Below, one piece after another: positions 44,345-52,059 of a DNA stretch of 64,000 nt. The position numbers and the translations under genes are program-made. The first letter of the stretch is position 1. Every line of letters starts with the position of its first letter. The DNA comes from GCA-2683135 sp964507445 (GTDB lineage: Bacteria; Planctomycetota; GCA-002687715). The stretch is taken from the NCBI GenBank assembly GCA_964507445.1, contig CAZDQF010000012.1, forward strand, positions 1 to 64,000. The letters are read 5' to 3'. The notes under the pieces are model-generated. The model saw only the letters and a list, made by a program, of their open reading frames with translations. It was not told the DNA's origin and did not search any database.

Positions 44345-46402
44345 ATGCACCATCTTGACGGACTGAATCCCGAACAACGCGACGCGGTTGAGACCATCGC
44401 CGGCCCGGTCCTCGTCCTCGCCGGGGCCGGGACGGGGAAGACCCGGGTCGTGACCTGCCGGATCGCCGAGATCATGTCCAAGGGGGTCGCCCCCGGGTCG
44501 ATCTGCGCCGTCACCTTCACCAACAAGGCGGCCCGGGAGATGAAGGACCGGGTGCAGGGGGTCCTGGCGGGCCGCGACATCTCCGACATGGTGGTGAGCA
44601 CCTTCCACAGCCTGGGGCTCCGCATCCTGAGGGAGTTCAGCGCGCGCCTCGGCATGCGCGGCCGCTTCAACATCGCCGACGAGGGCGATCAGGTGAGCCT
44701 GGTCACGGACGCCCTACGGGAATGCGGCCTGTCCCGATCCGTCATCCGCCCCCAGGACGCCCGCTGGAAGATCTCCCTGTGGAAGAACCGGGGCCTGCGA
44801 CCCGGGGAGGCCCTGGAGCTGGCGGACCCGGGGTTGGACAGCAACCTGGCGGTGGCCTACGGCCGCTATCAGGAGGAGCTGGCTCGCCAGGGGCTGGTGG
44901 ACTTCGACGACCTCATCCTGGAGCCCCTGAGGCTGTTCCGTGAGGCCCCCGACGTGCTCGAGCAGCTCCAGGAGCGCTGGCGTTACCTGATGGTGGACGA
45001 ATACCAGGACACCAACGGCTGCCAGTACGAGATGATCCGGTCCCTGGCCGGCGCCCGCCGCAACCTCTGCGTCGTGGGGGACGACGACCAGTCCATCTAT
45101 GCGTGGCGCGGCGCCGACCCGGAGCGCATCCTCAGCTTCGCGAGAGACTTCAAGGGCGCCAGGACGGTGACCCTGGACCAGAACTACCGCTCCACGGAGC
45201 GCATCCTCGACGCGGCCAACAGGCTCATCGCCAACAACACCAAGCGCAAGGAGAAGAACCTGTGGTCGGCCCTCGGTTCGGGTGAACTCATCGACCTCTA
45301 CATCGCCGAAGACGAGAAAGACGAGACCGATTTCGTGGCCGGGCGCATCACCCTGTTGCGTGCGCGGGATGGGGTGAAGTGGGAAGACTGCGCGATCCTC
45401 TTCCGCGCCAACAGCCAGTGCCGTCCCCTCGAGCAGGCCCTGCGCCAGCGGCAGATGCCCTACAAGGTCGTGGGCACGCGCTCGTTCTTCGACCGCCGGG
45501 AGGTGCGTGACCTGCTCAGCTTCCTGCGCATCGCGCGCAACCCGGGGGATGACGCGGCCCTGTTGCGCATCATCAACACGCCGCTGCGGGGCATCGGCAA
45601 GGGCAGCGTGGACAAGGCCCTGGACTGGGCCGCGGAGGCGCGGGAGAGCGTGCTGGCCACGCTCCGTCAACGCGCCGACGAGCTGCCGCCCCGGGCACGG
45701 GAGGGGGTGGCGGAGCTGGTGGGGCTGATCGATGGGGTGATCTCGAGGGCCGATGACCGGGGCATCGCCCACGCCATGGAGTGGCTGGTGGAGGAGTCCG
45801 GCTACAAGGCTCACCTGCGGACCATCGTCGATGACCCGCTGGAGCTGGACACCCGTCTGGCGGTGGTGGATGAGCTGGTGGAGTCGGCGAGTCAGCAGCA
45901 GGCGTTGGGCGGCGGCAGCCTGGATGAGTTCCTGGACGCCCTCGCCCTCCGCGACAAGGAGCAGGAGACGGAGGACGACGGCCCGGGGATCACCTTGCTG
46001 ACCATGCACGCGGCCAAGGGCCTGGAGTTCCCCGTGGTGTTCATCGTCGGCATGGAGGAGGGCATCCTGCCTCACCGGAACTCCATCATGAGCGAGGATG
46101 ACGAGGCCCCCGATCCCGTGGCGGTGGAGGAGGAGCGGCGCCTGGCCTACGTGGCCCTCACCCGTGCACGCCAGCGGTTGCTCCTGAGCTACGCCCGGAC
46201 CCGGACCCGCTTCGGTCGAACGGAGGACCGTGAGCGCAGCCGGTTCCTGGACGACGTGGACATCGAGACCTTCCACGTCACCGACAGCACGGATGACACC
46301 CCCGCCGATCCGGAGGTGGGCAAGGAGATGATGAGCCGGATCCGGTCCCGGTTCGCCGGTGGCGGGGAGAAGGCCGCCTGGTGGAGCGAGGAGGGCTCCT
46401 GA
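44345..46402 (+). CDS. UvrD/PcrA/Rep-type DNA helicase
   Basis: A 685-residue SF1A 3'-5' DNA helicase acting in repair and replication restart. The start at ATG 44345 gives MHHLDGLNPEQRDAVE, the usual PcrA opening with the Q motif. Walker A is AGAGTGKTRV (about 25-34); motifs II and III are MVDEYQDTN and GDDDQSIYAWRGAD; motif IV is LDQNYRST; motif V is LLTMHAAKGLEF and VI is LAYVALTRARQRL. The length is slightly under PcrA (about 720). It could be PcrA, UvrD or Rep; sequence alone does not separate them here. Confidence 0.94.
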   Translation: MHHLDGLNPEQRDAVETIAGPVLVLAGAGTGKTRVVTCRIAEIMSKGVAPGSICAVTFTNKAAREMKDRVQGVLAGRDISDMVVSTFHSLGLRILREFSARLGMRGRFNIADEGDQVSLVTDALRECGLSRSVIRPQDARWKISLWKNRGLRPGEALELADPGLDSNLAVAYGRYQEELARQGLVDFDDLILEPLRLFREAPDVLEQLQERWRYLMVDEYQDTNGCQYEMIRSLAGARRNLCVVGDDDQSIYAWRGADPERILSFARDFKGARTVTLDQNYRSTERILDAANRLIANNTKRKEKNLWSALGSGELIDLYIAEDEKDETDFVAGRITLLRARDGVKWEDCAILFRANSQCRPLEQALRQRQMPYKVVGTRSFFDRREVRDLLSFLRIARNPGDDAALLRIINTPLRGIGKGSVDKALDWAAEARESVLATLRQRADELPPRAREGVAELVGLIDGVISRADDRGIAHAMEWLVEESGYKAHLRTIVDDPLELDTRLAVVDELVESASQQQALGGGSLDEFLDALALRDKEQETEDDGPGITLLTMHAAKGLEFPVVFIVGMEEGILPHRNSIMSEDDEAPDPVAVEEERRLAYVALTRARQRLLLSYARTRTRFGRTEDRERSRFLDDVDIETFHVTDSTDDTPADPEVGKEMMSRIRSRFAGGGEKAAWWSEEGS

Positions 46403-46448
46403 CCCCGTCCTCGCTTCCCTCGGGTGCCCCGGGTGCTAAAACACACCC

Positions 46449-48122
46449 ATGACCCGCAAGATCGTCGAATGCGTGCCCAACTTCAGTGAGGGCAGGGACC
46501 GCGCCGTCATCGATCAGATCGTGGCGGCCATGGAGGGCGTCGACGGCGCCAGCGTGCTGGATGTGGACCCGGGGGCGGCCACTCACCGGACGGTGGTGAC
46601 CGTGGTGGGTGATCCGGACGCGGTCTGCGAGGCCGCGTTCCAGGGCATCCGGACGGCGTCGCAGCTCATCGACATGTCGGGCCACAGCGGGGAGCACCCC
46701 CGCCAGGGGGCGACGGATGTGTGCCCCTTCGTCCCCGTGAGCGGCATGACCATGGACGAGTGCGCGGAGCTGGCGCAGCGGCTCGGCGCCCGGGTGGGCG
46801 ATGAGCTGGGCATCCCCGTCTACCTCTACGAGCACGCCGCCTCGCGGCCCGAGCGCCGCAACCTCGCCGCGGTGCGCGCCGGCGAGTACGAGGGTCTGGA
46901 GTCCAAGCTGGCCGACCCCGACTGGGCGCCGGACTTCGGGCCCGCCCGGTTCAACGCCGGGGCGGGAGCCACCGCCATCGGCGCCCGCAAGTTCCTGATC
47001 GCCTACAACGTGAACCTGAACACCCGTGACAAGCGGATCGCCACGGAGGTTGCTCTGGAGGTGCGCGAACAGGGTCGGAACAAGCGCGGTCCGGACGGCA
47101 AGTTCATCCGCGACGAGAACGGCGTCCCCATCAAGCGGCCCGGCAGGCTGCAGACGGTGAAGGCCGTGGGCTGGGTCATCGAGGAATACCAGCGGGCGCA
47201 GATCTCCTGCAACCTCACGGACTGTGACGTGGCCAGCCTCCATCAGGTGTTCGACGCCTGCGACGAGGAGGCGCGGAAGATCGGCGCCCGTGTCACCGGT
47301 TCGGAGCTGGTGGGCCTGGTCCCCCTGGACGCCATGCTCGAGGCGGGGCGTCACTACCTGCGGCGCATGGGATGCAGCACCGGCCTCCCGGAGTCGAGGA
47401 TCATCGAGGCCGCGGTGCAGAGCCTCGGGTTGGCGGAGATCTCACCCTTCGTTCCGGAGGAGCGGGTCATCGACTACCGACTCGGTGGCGGCGGTGAGCT
47501 GGTGTCCCTGACCGTGAAGGACTTCGTGGACGAGACCTCCAGCGAGTCGCCGGCTCCCGGCGGCGGCAGCGTGGCCGCTATCTGCGGCAGCCTCGGAGCC
47601 GCCCTCGTGGCCATGGTGGGGAACCTCACGGTTGGCAAGCGAAAGATGGAGTCCGCCTGGGCTGACGCGGACCGCGTGTCGGCCCGCGCCCAGCAATTGA
47701 AGGACGCGTTCCTCACGGACATCGACCGCGATACGGAGGCGTTCAACGGCTTCATGGCGGCCATGCGTATGCGTGCAGGGTCGCCGGAGGAGGAGGCGGC
47801 CAAGGCGGCGGCCATGGTCGCCGCGACCCAGGACGCCATCATGGTCCCCTTCGGGGTGCTGGAGCGGACGCCGGAGGTGGTGGCCCTGGCCTCCGAGATC
47901 CTCGGGATCGGCAATCCGAACGCGGCGTCCGACGCGGCGACGGGTGCTGCTTGCGCCGTCGCTTGCGCCGAGGGCGCGCTCTACAACGTGCTCACCAACA
48001 TGAAGGACTTCGAAGGAGACCAGGCCTGGGCTACGGAGCTGCGGGGGCGGGCGCTCACGCTGGTGGAGGAGGTCCGGAGCGGTGCGAGCAGCGTCTCCAA
48101 GGCCTTCGTTGACCGCACTTGA
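46449..48122 (+). CDS. ftcD: Bifunctional formimidoyltransferase-cyclodeaminase (histidine degradation)
   Basis: A 557-residue fused enzyme. Residues about 1-320 are glutamate formimidoyltransferase (KIVECVPNFSEGRD, ATHRTVVTVVG, and the GHSGEHPRQGATD stretch). Residues about 350-557 are formiminotetrahydrofolate cyclodeaminase (SESPAPGGGSVAAICGSLGAALVAMVGNLT). Together they move the formimino group of formiminoglutamate to tetrahydrofolate and release ammonia. The fusion is standard in animals and found in some bacteria; many bacteria have separate genes. No hut genes are adjacent. It is a single gene. Confidence 0.93.
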   Translation: MTRKIVECVPNFSEGRDRAVIDQIVAAMEGVDGASVLDVDPGAATHRTVVTVVGDPDAVCEAAFQGIRTASQLIDMSGHSGEHPRQGATDVCPFVPVSGMTMDECAELAQRLGARVGDELGIPVYLYEHAASRPERRNLAAVRAGEYEGLESKLADPDWAPDFGPARFNAGAGATAIGARKFLIAYNVNLNTRDKRIATEVALEVREQGRNKRGPDGKFIRDENGVPIKRPGRLQTVKAVGWVIEEYQRAQISCNLTDCDVASLHQVFDACDEEARKIGARVTGSELVGLVPLDAMLEAGRHYLRRMGCSTGLPESRIIEAAVQSLGLAEISPFVPEERVIDYRLGGGGELVSLTVKDFVDETSSESPAPGGGSVAAICGSLGAALVAMVGNLTVGKRKMESAWADADRVSARAQQLKDAFLTDIDRDTEAFNGFMAAMRMRAGSPEEEAAKAAAMVAATQDAIMVPFGVLERTPEVVALASEILGIGNPNAASDAATGAACAVACAEGALYNVLTNMKDFEGDQAWATELRGRALTLVEEVRSGASSVSKAFVDRT

Positions 48123-48253
48123 GGAGTTGGTCGACGTGCGGACGTCTTGCCTGGAGAGACCCGATGGGCAGGTTCGGTGGCCGCGGGAGCGCGGGTCCTG
48201 AGCCCTCCGAATCAGGGATCTTGACGAAAAGTCACGGCTTTTGGCGCTTGTCG

Positions 48254-48280
48254 TGAACCCTGGAACTTCAGGATCGGTTA
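48254..48280 (+). promoter_or_regulatory. Candidate ECF-type promoter upstream of the sigma gene
   Basis: TGAACCC at 48254-48260 and CGGTTA at 48275-48280 have about 16 bases between AAC and CGGTT, a spacing typical of ECF promoters with an AAC-type -35. It lies 16 bases before the sigma gene ATG. ECF genes often autoregulate. The match is weak and could be chance. Confidence 0.2.
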
Positions 48281-48296
48281 GAAGACAAGCTGGATC

Positions 48297-48872
48297 ATGG
48301 CTCGAACTCCTTCACATCTGCTCAGACCACGCGGTGACGATCAGGACGATTGGCGCCTGATGCGCGAGATCGCCGCTGGTTCCGACGATGCGTTCCGCGC
48401 CCTCGTGGGTCGCTACGAAGGCGTGCTGGCGCACTTGTTCGCGCGGCTCGGGGCGCGCCCCGACGAGGCGGACGACGCGTCTCAGGAGACGTTCCTGAGG
48501 GTCCACGCCTACCGGAAGCGCTACCGCCCCACGGGGAGCTTCCGCACGTTCCTGTTCACCGTGGCCCGTCGGGCCTGGTTGGACCTGTGCCGCCGCCGCG
48601 AACGTCGCCGTCGTCGCGAGGGGCCTGAGAGCGAGCTCAACCGCCTGGAGAGCGGCGCCGGTCTCGGCACCGACGAGCGCCTCGATCTGGAGGCGGCCCT
48701 GGACGCGTTGCCGGAGGGGCACCGGATGGTGCTGGTGCTCTCGCTCTGGGGCGGCTGCCGCTATGAGGAGATCTCCCAGGTCATGGGGATCCCCGAAGGG
48801 ACGGTGAAGTCCCGCGTCTTCCACGCCCTCGCCAAGCTGCGCACCATCCTCGGCGCCGAAATCACCCGCTGA
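48297..48872 (+). CDS. ECF RNA polymerase sigma factor
   Basis: A 191-residue sigma-70 family factor of the extracytoplasmic-function type. Region 2 holds RLGARPDEADDASQETFLRV (about 51-70, shown as the DDASQE core), and region 4 is YEEISQVMGIPEGTVKSRVFHALAKL (about 158-183, the HTH). The region between is Arg-rich. The anti-sigma/toroid gene starts 45 bases downstream on the same strand, so the pair forms one regulatory unit. The signal and regulon are unknown. Confidence 0.9.
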   Translation: MARTPSHLLRPRGDDQDDWRLMREIAAGSDDAFRALVGRYEGVLAHLFARLGARPDEADDASQETFLRVHAYRKRYRPTGSFRTFLFTVARRAWLDLCRRRERRRRREGPESELNRLESGAGLGTDERLDLEAALDALPEGHRMVLVLSLWGGCRYEEISQVMGIPEGTVKSRVFHALAKLRTILGAEITR

Positions 48873-48917
48873 TTCGAACCGACGGCGGTTGGCGGACGCT
48901 CCGCGGATGGTGACATC

Positions 48918-50141
48918 ATGACTTCCGCTTTCGAGGATCATCGCGGCGAGGGCCCCTGCCCCCGGGCCCAGGACCTCCCGGCCTACATGCAGGGGGAGAT
49001 GGAGCCAGGTGACGCCATGGACCTGGCGGCTCACCTGGATTCCTGTGGCCCGTGCGCGGAGGAGCTGGCGGAGTTGCGGCGCTTGTTCCAGGGACTGGAG
49101 TGCATGGAGCCGCCGTCATCCCAGCGCCAGGATCTCGCCGAGCGGGTTCTCACGGTGGTGCGCGGCGCGCTGCACCCCCTGCGTCATCTGGGACCCGCGG
49201 GCCGCGCCTGGGTCGGAATGGTGGCGGCGTCCATCATCCTGCTGCTCTTCATCCGCGTGCCGTCGGAGGACCCACCTGCCGCGGTTTCTCCCCCAGTCCA
49301 CGCGGACCTGGACCAGGCCGTCTGGTGGTTGCTGCGAGTCCAGGACGAGGACGGAGGCTGGAGCCCGGCCCGTTGGGACGGCGAGGACCGCTGGCGGATC
49401 GGGGTCACGGGCCTCGTCGTCTCGGCCCTGCTGGCGAGCGATTCTCCTTCTGCGGACACGACGGAGTCCCTGGATCGGGCGGTGGCGTTCCTGCTTCGTC
49501 AGCAGGGGCCCACGGGTCGCATCGGACCACCTGGTGCGGAGCACCTGTACAACCACGCACCGGCCCTCATCGCCCTCATGGACGTCTCTGCAAGGCACCC
49601 CATGGCGGACCTGGATCGAGCGTGTTCGGCGGCGGTGGATCACCTCCTCTCGCAGCAGACCAGCGCCGGAGGCTGGGGGTATGAGGGCGCACCGGAATCC
49701 CCCAACGCGGTGATCTCCGGGTGGCCCCTGGAGGCGTTGATGCGGGCCCGTAGTCGCGGTCGCGATAGCCTGGACGAGCCCATCGCGGCCGCGCTTGCGT
49801 GGTATCGCAGCCTGGAGGATCGGGTCGGTCGAGTCGGATATAACCGAATAGGTGTCTTCCCTCATGGCTGCGTAACTCCGACGTCGGTCAGCTTCTGTCT
49901 GGGAGCTGCGTCACGGTGGCCCTCAGGCCTGTCCAGTGAATCTCTCGACCTCATGAGCGCCTATTTCCTCTCCGCCTCCAAACTGGATGACGGGCTCAAG
50001 CGAGATATTCGGTCCCGAATAGCCGAAGCGCAGGCGCAGTCGGGGCTCTTCCAGGGGAGCTTTCGGCCTCGAAAATGGGGGAATCAGGGTGGCCGCGTGT
50101 GTTCCACCGCCCTGTCTCTGATCGCCCTCTCCCGGATGTGA
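48918..50141 (+). CDS. Anti-sigma factor with extracytoplasmic toroid domain
   Basis: A 407-residue membrane protein. Residues about 10-60 are a zinc-binding anti-sigma domain with H39-x3-C43-x2-C46 (HLDSCGPC). One membrane helix (about 97-113) follows. Residues about 125-407 read as an alpha/alpha toroid of the squalene-hopene cyclase/prenyltransferase-repeat type, with QDEDGGWSP, QQTSAGGWGYE and repeated VDHLL, LDRAV helices. The zinc domain should hold the sigma factor at 48297 in check; the outer toroid would sense an external ligand, possibly terpenoid or glycan, which is inference. Confidence 0.78.
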   Translation: MTSAFEDHRGEGPCPRAQDLPAYMQGEMEPGDAMDLAAHLDSCGPCAEELAELRRLFQGLECMEPPSSQRQDLAERVLTVVRGALHPLRHLGPAGRAWVGMVAASIILLLFIRVPSEDPPAAVSPPVHADLDQAVWWLLRVQDEDGGWSPARWDGEDRWRIGVTGLVVSALLASDSPSADTTESLDRAVAFLLRQQGPTGRIGPPGAEHLYNHAPALIALMDVSARHPMADLDRACSAAVDHLLSQQTSAGGWGYEGAPESPNAVISGWPLEALMRARSRGRDSLDEPIAAALAWYRSLEDRVGRVGYNRIGVFPHGCVTPTSVSFCLGAASRWPSGLSSESLDLMSAYFLSASKLDDGLKRDIRSRIAEAQAQSGLFQGSFRPRKWGNQGGRVCSTALSLIALSRM

Positions 50142-50284
50142 TCAGAGGAAGTAAGGAGGCCAAACGCCTCACGACGGTTCCCAAGCGCGTCGGATTCGTT
50201 ATTATCTCCGCCAGACGGCCCCTGTCTTAATCGTCGATGGTGACCCGCATTGCCAATGGGCATGGCGGTGTCGGAGGACAGTCT

Positions 50285-50617
50285 ATGAGCACCGGAATTC
50301 GCGCCAAGGCGGTTGCGTTCGCAAAGCAACACATCAAGAAGAACCCGGACATCTCCATGTCCGAGCTGAAGAAGCTCGCGGGAAAGAAGCACAACATCTA
50401 TCCCCTGATCATCGGTCTGGCGAAGAACGAGCTGGGGATGGGGAAACCGAAGCGGAAGAAGGCCGCCGTCTCCAAGCGCGGGTCTCGTGGTCGGGGGGCG
50501 GACCCTGCGTCGGCCATTTCGAATGTCCTGGATCACATGCGCGAGCTGGAGCGCGAGGTGGCCGGCCTGCGGGCTGCCCTCGCCAAGATCTCCAACATCG
50601 CCTCCCAGGGACGCTGA
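50285..50617 (+). CDS. Small basic protein with novel repeated module
   Basis: A 110-residue protein whose ATG follows GGAGGA seven bases upstream. Residues about 9-53 are a compact module (AKQHIKKNPDISMSELKKL, then YPLIIGLAKNELGMGK). Residues 54-72 are Lys/Arg-rich, and 76-105 form a probable coiled coil. The same module occurs twice in the protein of the convergent gene at 50637, whose stop is only 19 bases away. The basic tail suggests nucleic acid binding and the coiled coil an oligomer. I recognise no family; a DNA-binding or nucleoid role is inferred. Confidence 0.6.
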   Translation: MSTGIRAKAVAFAKQHIKKNPDISMSELKKLAGKKHNIYPLIIGLAKNELGMGKPKRKKAAVSKRGSRGRGADPASAISNVLDHMRELEREVAGLRAALAKISNIASQGR

Positions 50618-50636
50618 CCCGGGTCGGCGGCGGGTG

Positions 50637-51392
50637 TCAGTCTTCGAGCGCGCGCCGGACCACGTCGAGCATGTCCTCGAGAGAGTCGCGGAGGGAGTCC
50701 CGCCTCGCCTGCGAGCTGGAGAACGCGCTGGCGAAGGCCCTGAATCCTTCGACCGGGTCGATGTCGTTGATGTTCGCCGCCACCGGAGCCTCCTCCGGTG
50801 CGGGTGGAGTGGGGTGTGACACCGAGGCGGGGACGGCCTCTCCTTCGGCGACGCTGTCCAGGATCCCGGCGAGGGCCTGGGCGCGCCCGAAGGTCGCGGG
50901 ATAGACGGTGTAGCCGGCGTACTCCGCGGCCACCCTGACCTCTTCGAAGGACGCGTCCGGGTTCTTGTCCTGGAGGTACCGGATCATGAACTCGATGGGG
51001 TGTTGGGCCTCGGATGTCGCCGGTGGCGTGTCCGGGGGCGAAGCCTGGGCTGCACGTGGTGTCGCCCACGCTGGTCGCCGACCCTGGGGCCAGCGATCAG
51101 GTGCATCCGCTGCGCCTCCGGAGGCATGCAGTGGAGGCGAATCCTCCTGCGCCTCAGGTGCGGTGTCTGCGCCGGTGGAGGGCGTGGCCATGGACGCATC
51201 GACCACCTCCTCGACCCTGCCGATGCCGAGCTCTCGCTTGGCTGAGGTCCACACCTGGCGACGGACGCTCAACCCCTTGGTCAACCGGGCCTCCCGCCGA
51301 GCTTCCTTGTAGCTGATGTCTGGCTCGGAACGGAGCATCTCTACGCAGAACGCGAGCGCATCCAGGTCTGATTGAGAGAACTCGTTTGTCAT
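50637..51392 (-). CDS. Protein with two copies of the same novel module
   Basis: A 251-residue protein with the module at about 12-59 (EPDISYKEARREA, then WTSAKRELGIGR) and again at about 131-177 (NPDASFEEVRVAAE, then YPATFGRAQALAG). A long Pro/Ala/Gln-rich linker (about 70-125) joins them. The C-terminus (about 205-251) is an amphipathic helix. The shared pattern is (N/E)PD-x-S-x2-E ... G-x-A. It is convergent with the one-module gene at 50285. No family recognised. Confidence 0.6.
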   Translation of the reverse strand: MTNEFSQSDLDALAFCVEMLRSEPDISYKEARREARLTKGLSVRRQVWTSAKRELGIGRVEEVVDASMATPSTGADTAPEAQEDSPPLHASGGAADAPDRWPQGRRPAWATPRAAQASPPDTPPATSEAQHPIEFMIRYLQDKNPDASFEEVRVAAEYAGYTVYPATFGRAQALAGILDSVAEGEAVPASVSHPTPPAPEEAPVAANINDIDPVEGFRAFASAFSSSQARRDSLRDSLEDMLDVVRRALED

Positions 51393-51476
51393 CGTGGCAC
51401 CAAGGTCGGGATGGTGATGACGGGTATGGCGGACGGGTGCGAGTCAGGGACCAGTGTGCCCATGGAGCGCTGGCCG

Positions 51477-51953
51477 TCAAGGGTGACGATCCGCCAGACG
51501 AATCACCGTTCGCCACTGGGCAGCGGTGACAGGCTGCACCGAGAGTCGGGACCCTCTCTGGATCAGCATCATCTCGGACAACGCCGGCGTTTCCTTGAGG
51601 AGGTCCAGGGGCAGTGGGGTGGGGAAGATGGTGTCGAGCTTCACATCCACCATGAACCAGGTGGGGTTGTCCTTGTCGGACTTGGGGTCGAAGTACTTGT
51701 GACCCTTCTTCCAGGCATAACGATCCGGGTATCCGGCCTTCGAGACCACTGCGGTGCCCGCCACATGGGGGGGCTTGGCGTTGGAGTGGTGGATCAGGAC
51801 ACCGTCTCCAACGGAGAGCTCATCACGGAGCAGGTTGCGCGCCTGGTAGTTGCGGACGCCTTCCCAGCACGTGGTCTGGTCTTCTTGGCGGGCCAGGTCC
51901 TGGATGGAGAAGACGGTCGGTTCTGTCTTGAGGAGCCAGTAGCGGCGGGGCAT
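51477..51953 (-). CDS. EVE-domain protein
   Basis: A 158-residue single-domain protein beginning MPRRYWLLKTEPTVFSIQDL, the typical EVE start; GGAG lies six bases before the ATG at 51953. CWEGVRNYQARNLL and GDGVLIHHSNAKPPHVAGTA are standard EVE segments, and YDRYAW-like and WFMVDVKLD follow. EVE domains (PUA-like fold) bind modified bases such as 5-hydroxymethylcytosine in DNA or modified RNA. Its target here is unknown, and no modification gene is adjacent except the distant adenine methylase. Confidence 0.9.
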   Translation of the reverse strand: MPRRYWLLKTEPTVFSIQDLARQEDQTTCWEGVRNYQARNLLRDELSVGDGVLIHHSNAKPPHVAGTAVVSKAGYPDRYAWKKGHKYFDPKSDKDNPTWFMVDVKLDTIFPTPLPLDLLKETPALSEMMLIQRGSRLSVQPVTAAQWRTVIRLADRHP

Positions 51954-52059
51954 TGCGTTCTCCGTTGACTGGGCAGGAGCATACCCATGACGGGTGGGAT
52001 CGTCTCGCGCAGGGCACGTCAGCGCCGTGGTAGCCTGCCCCTCTCTCGCGGAGGACATC

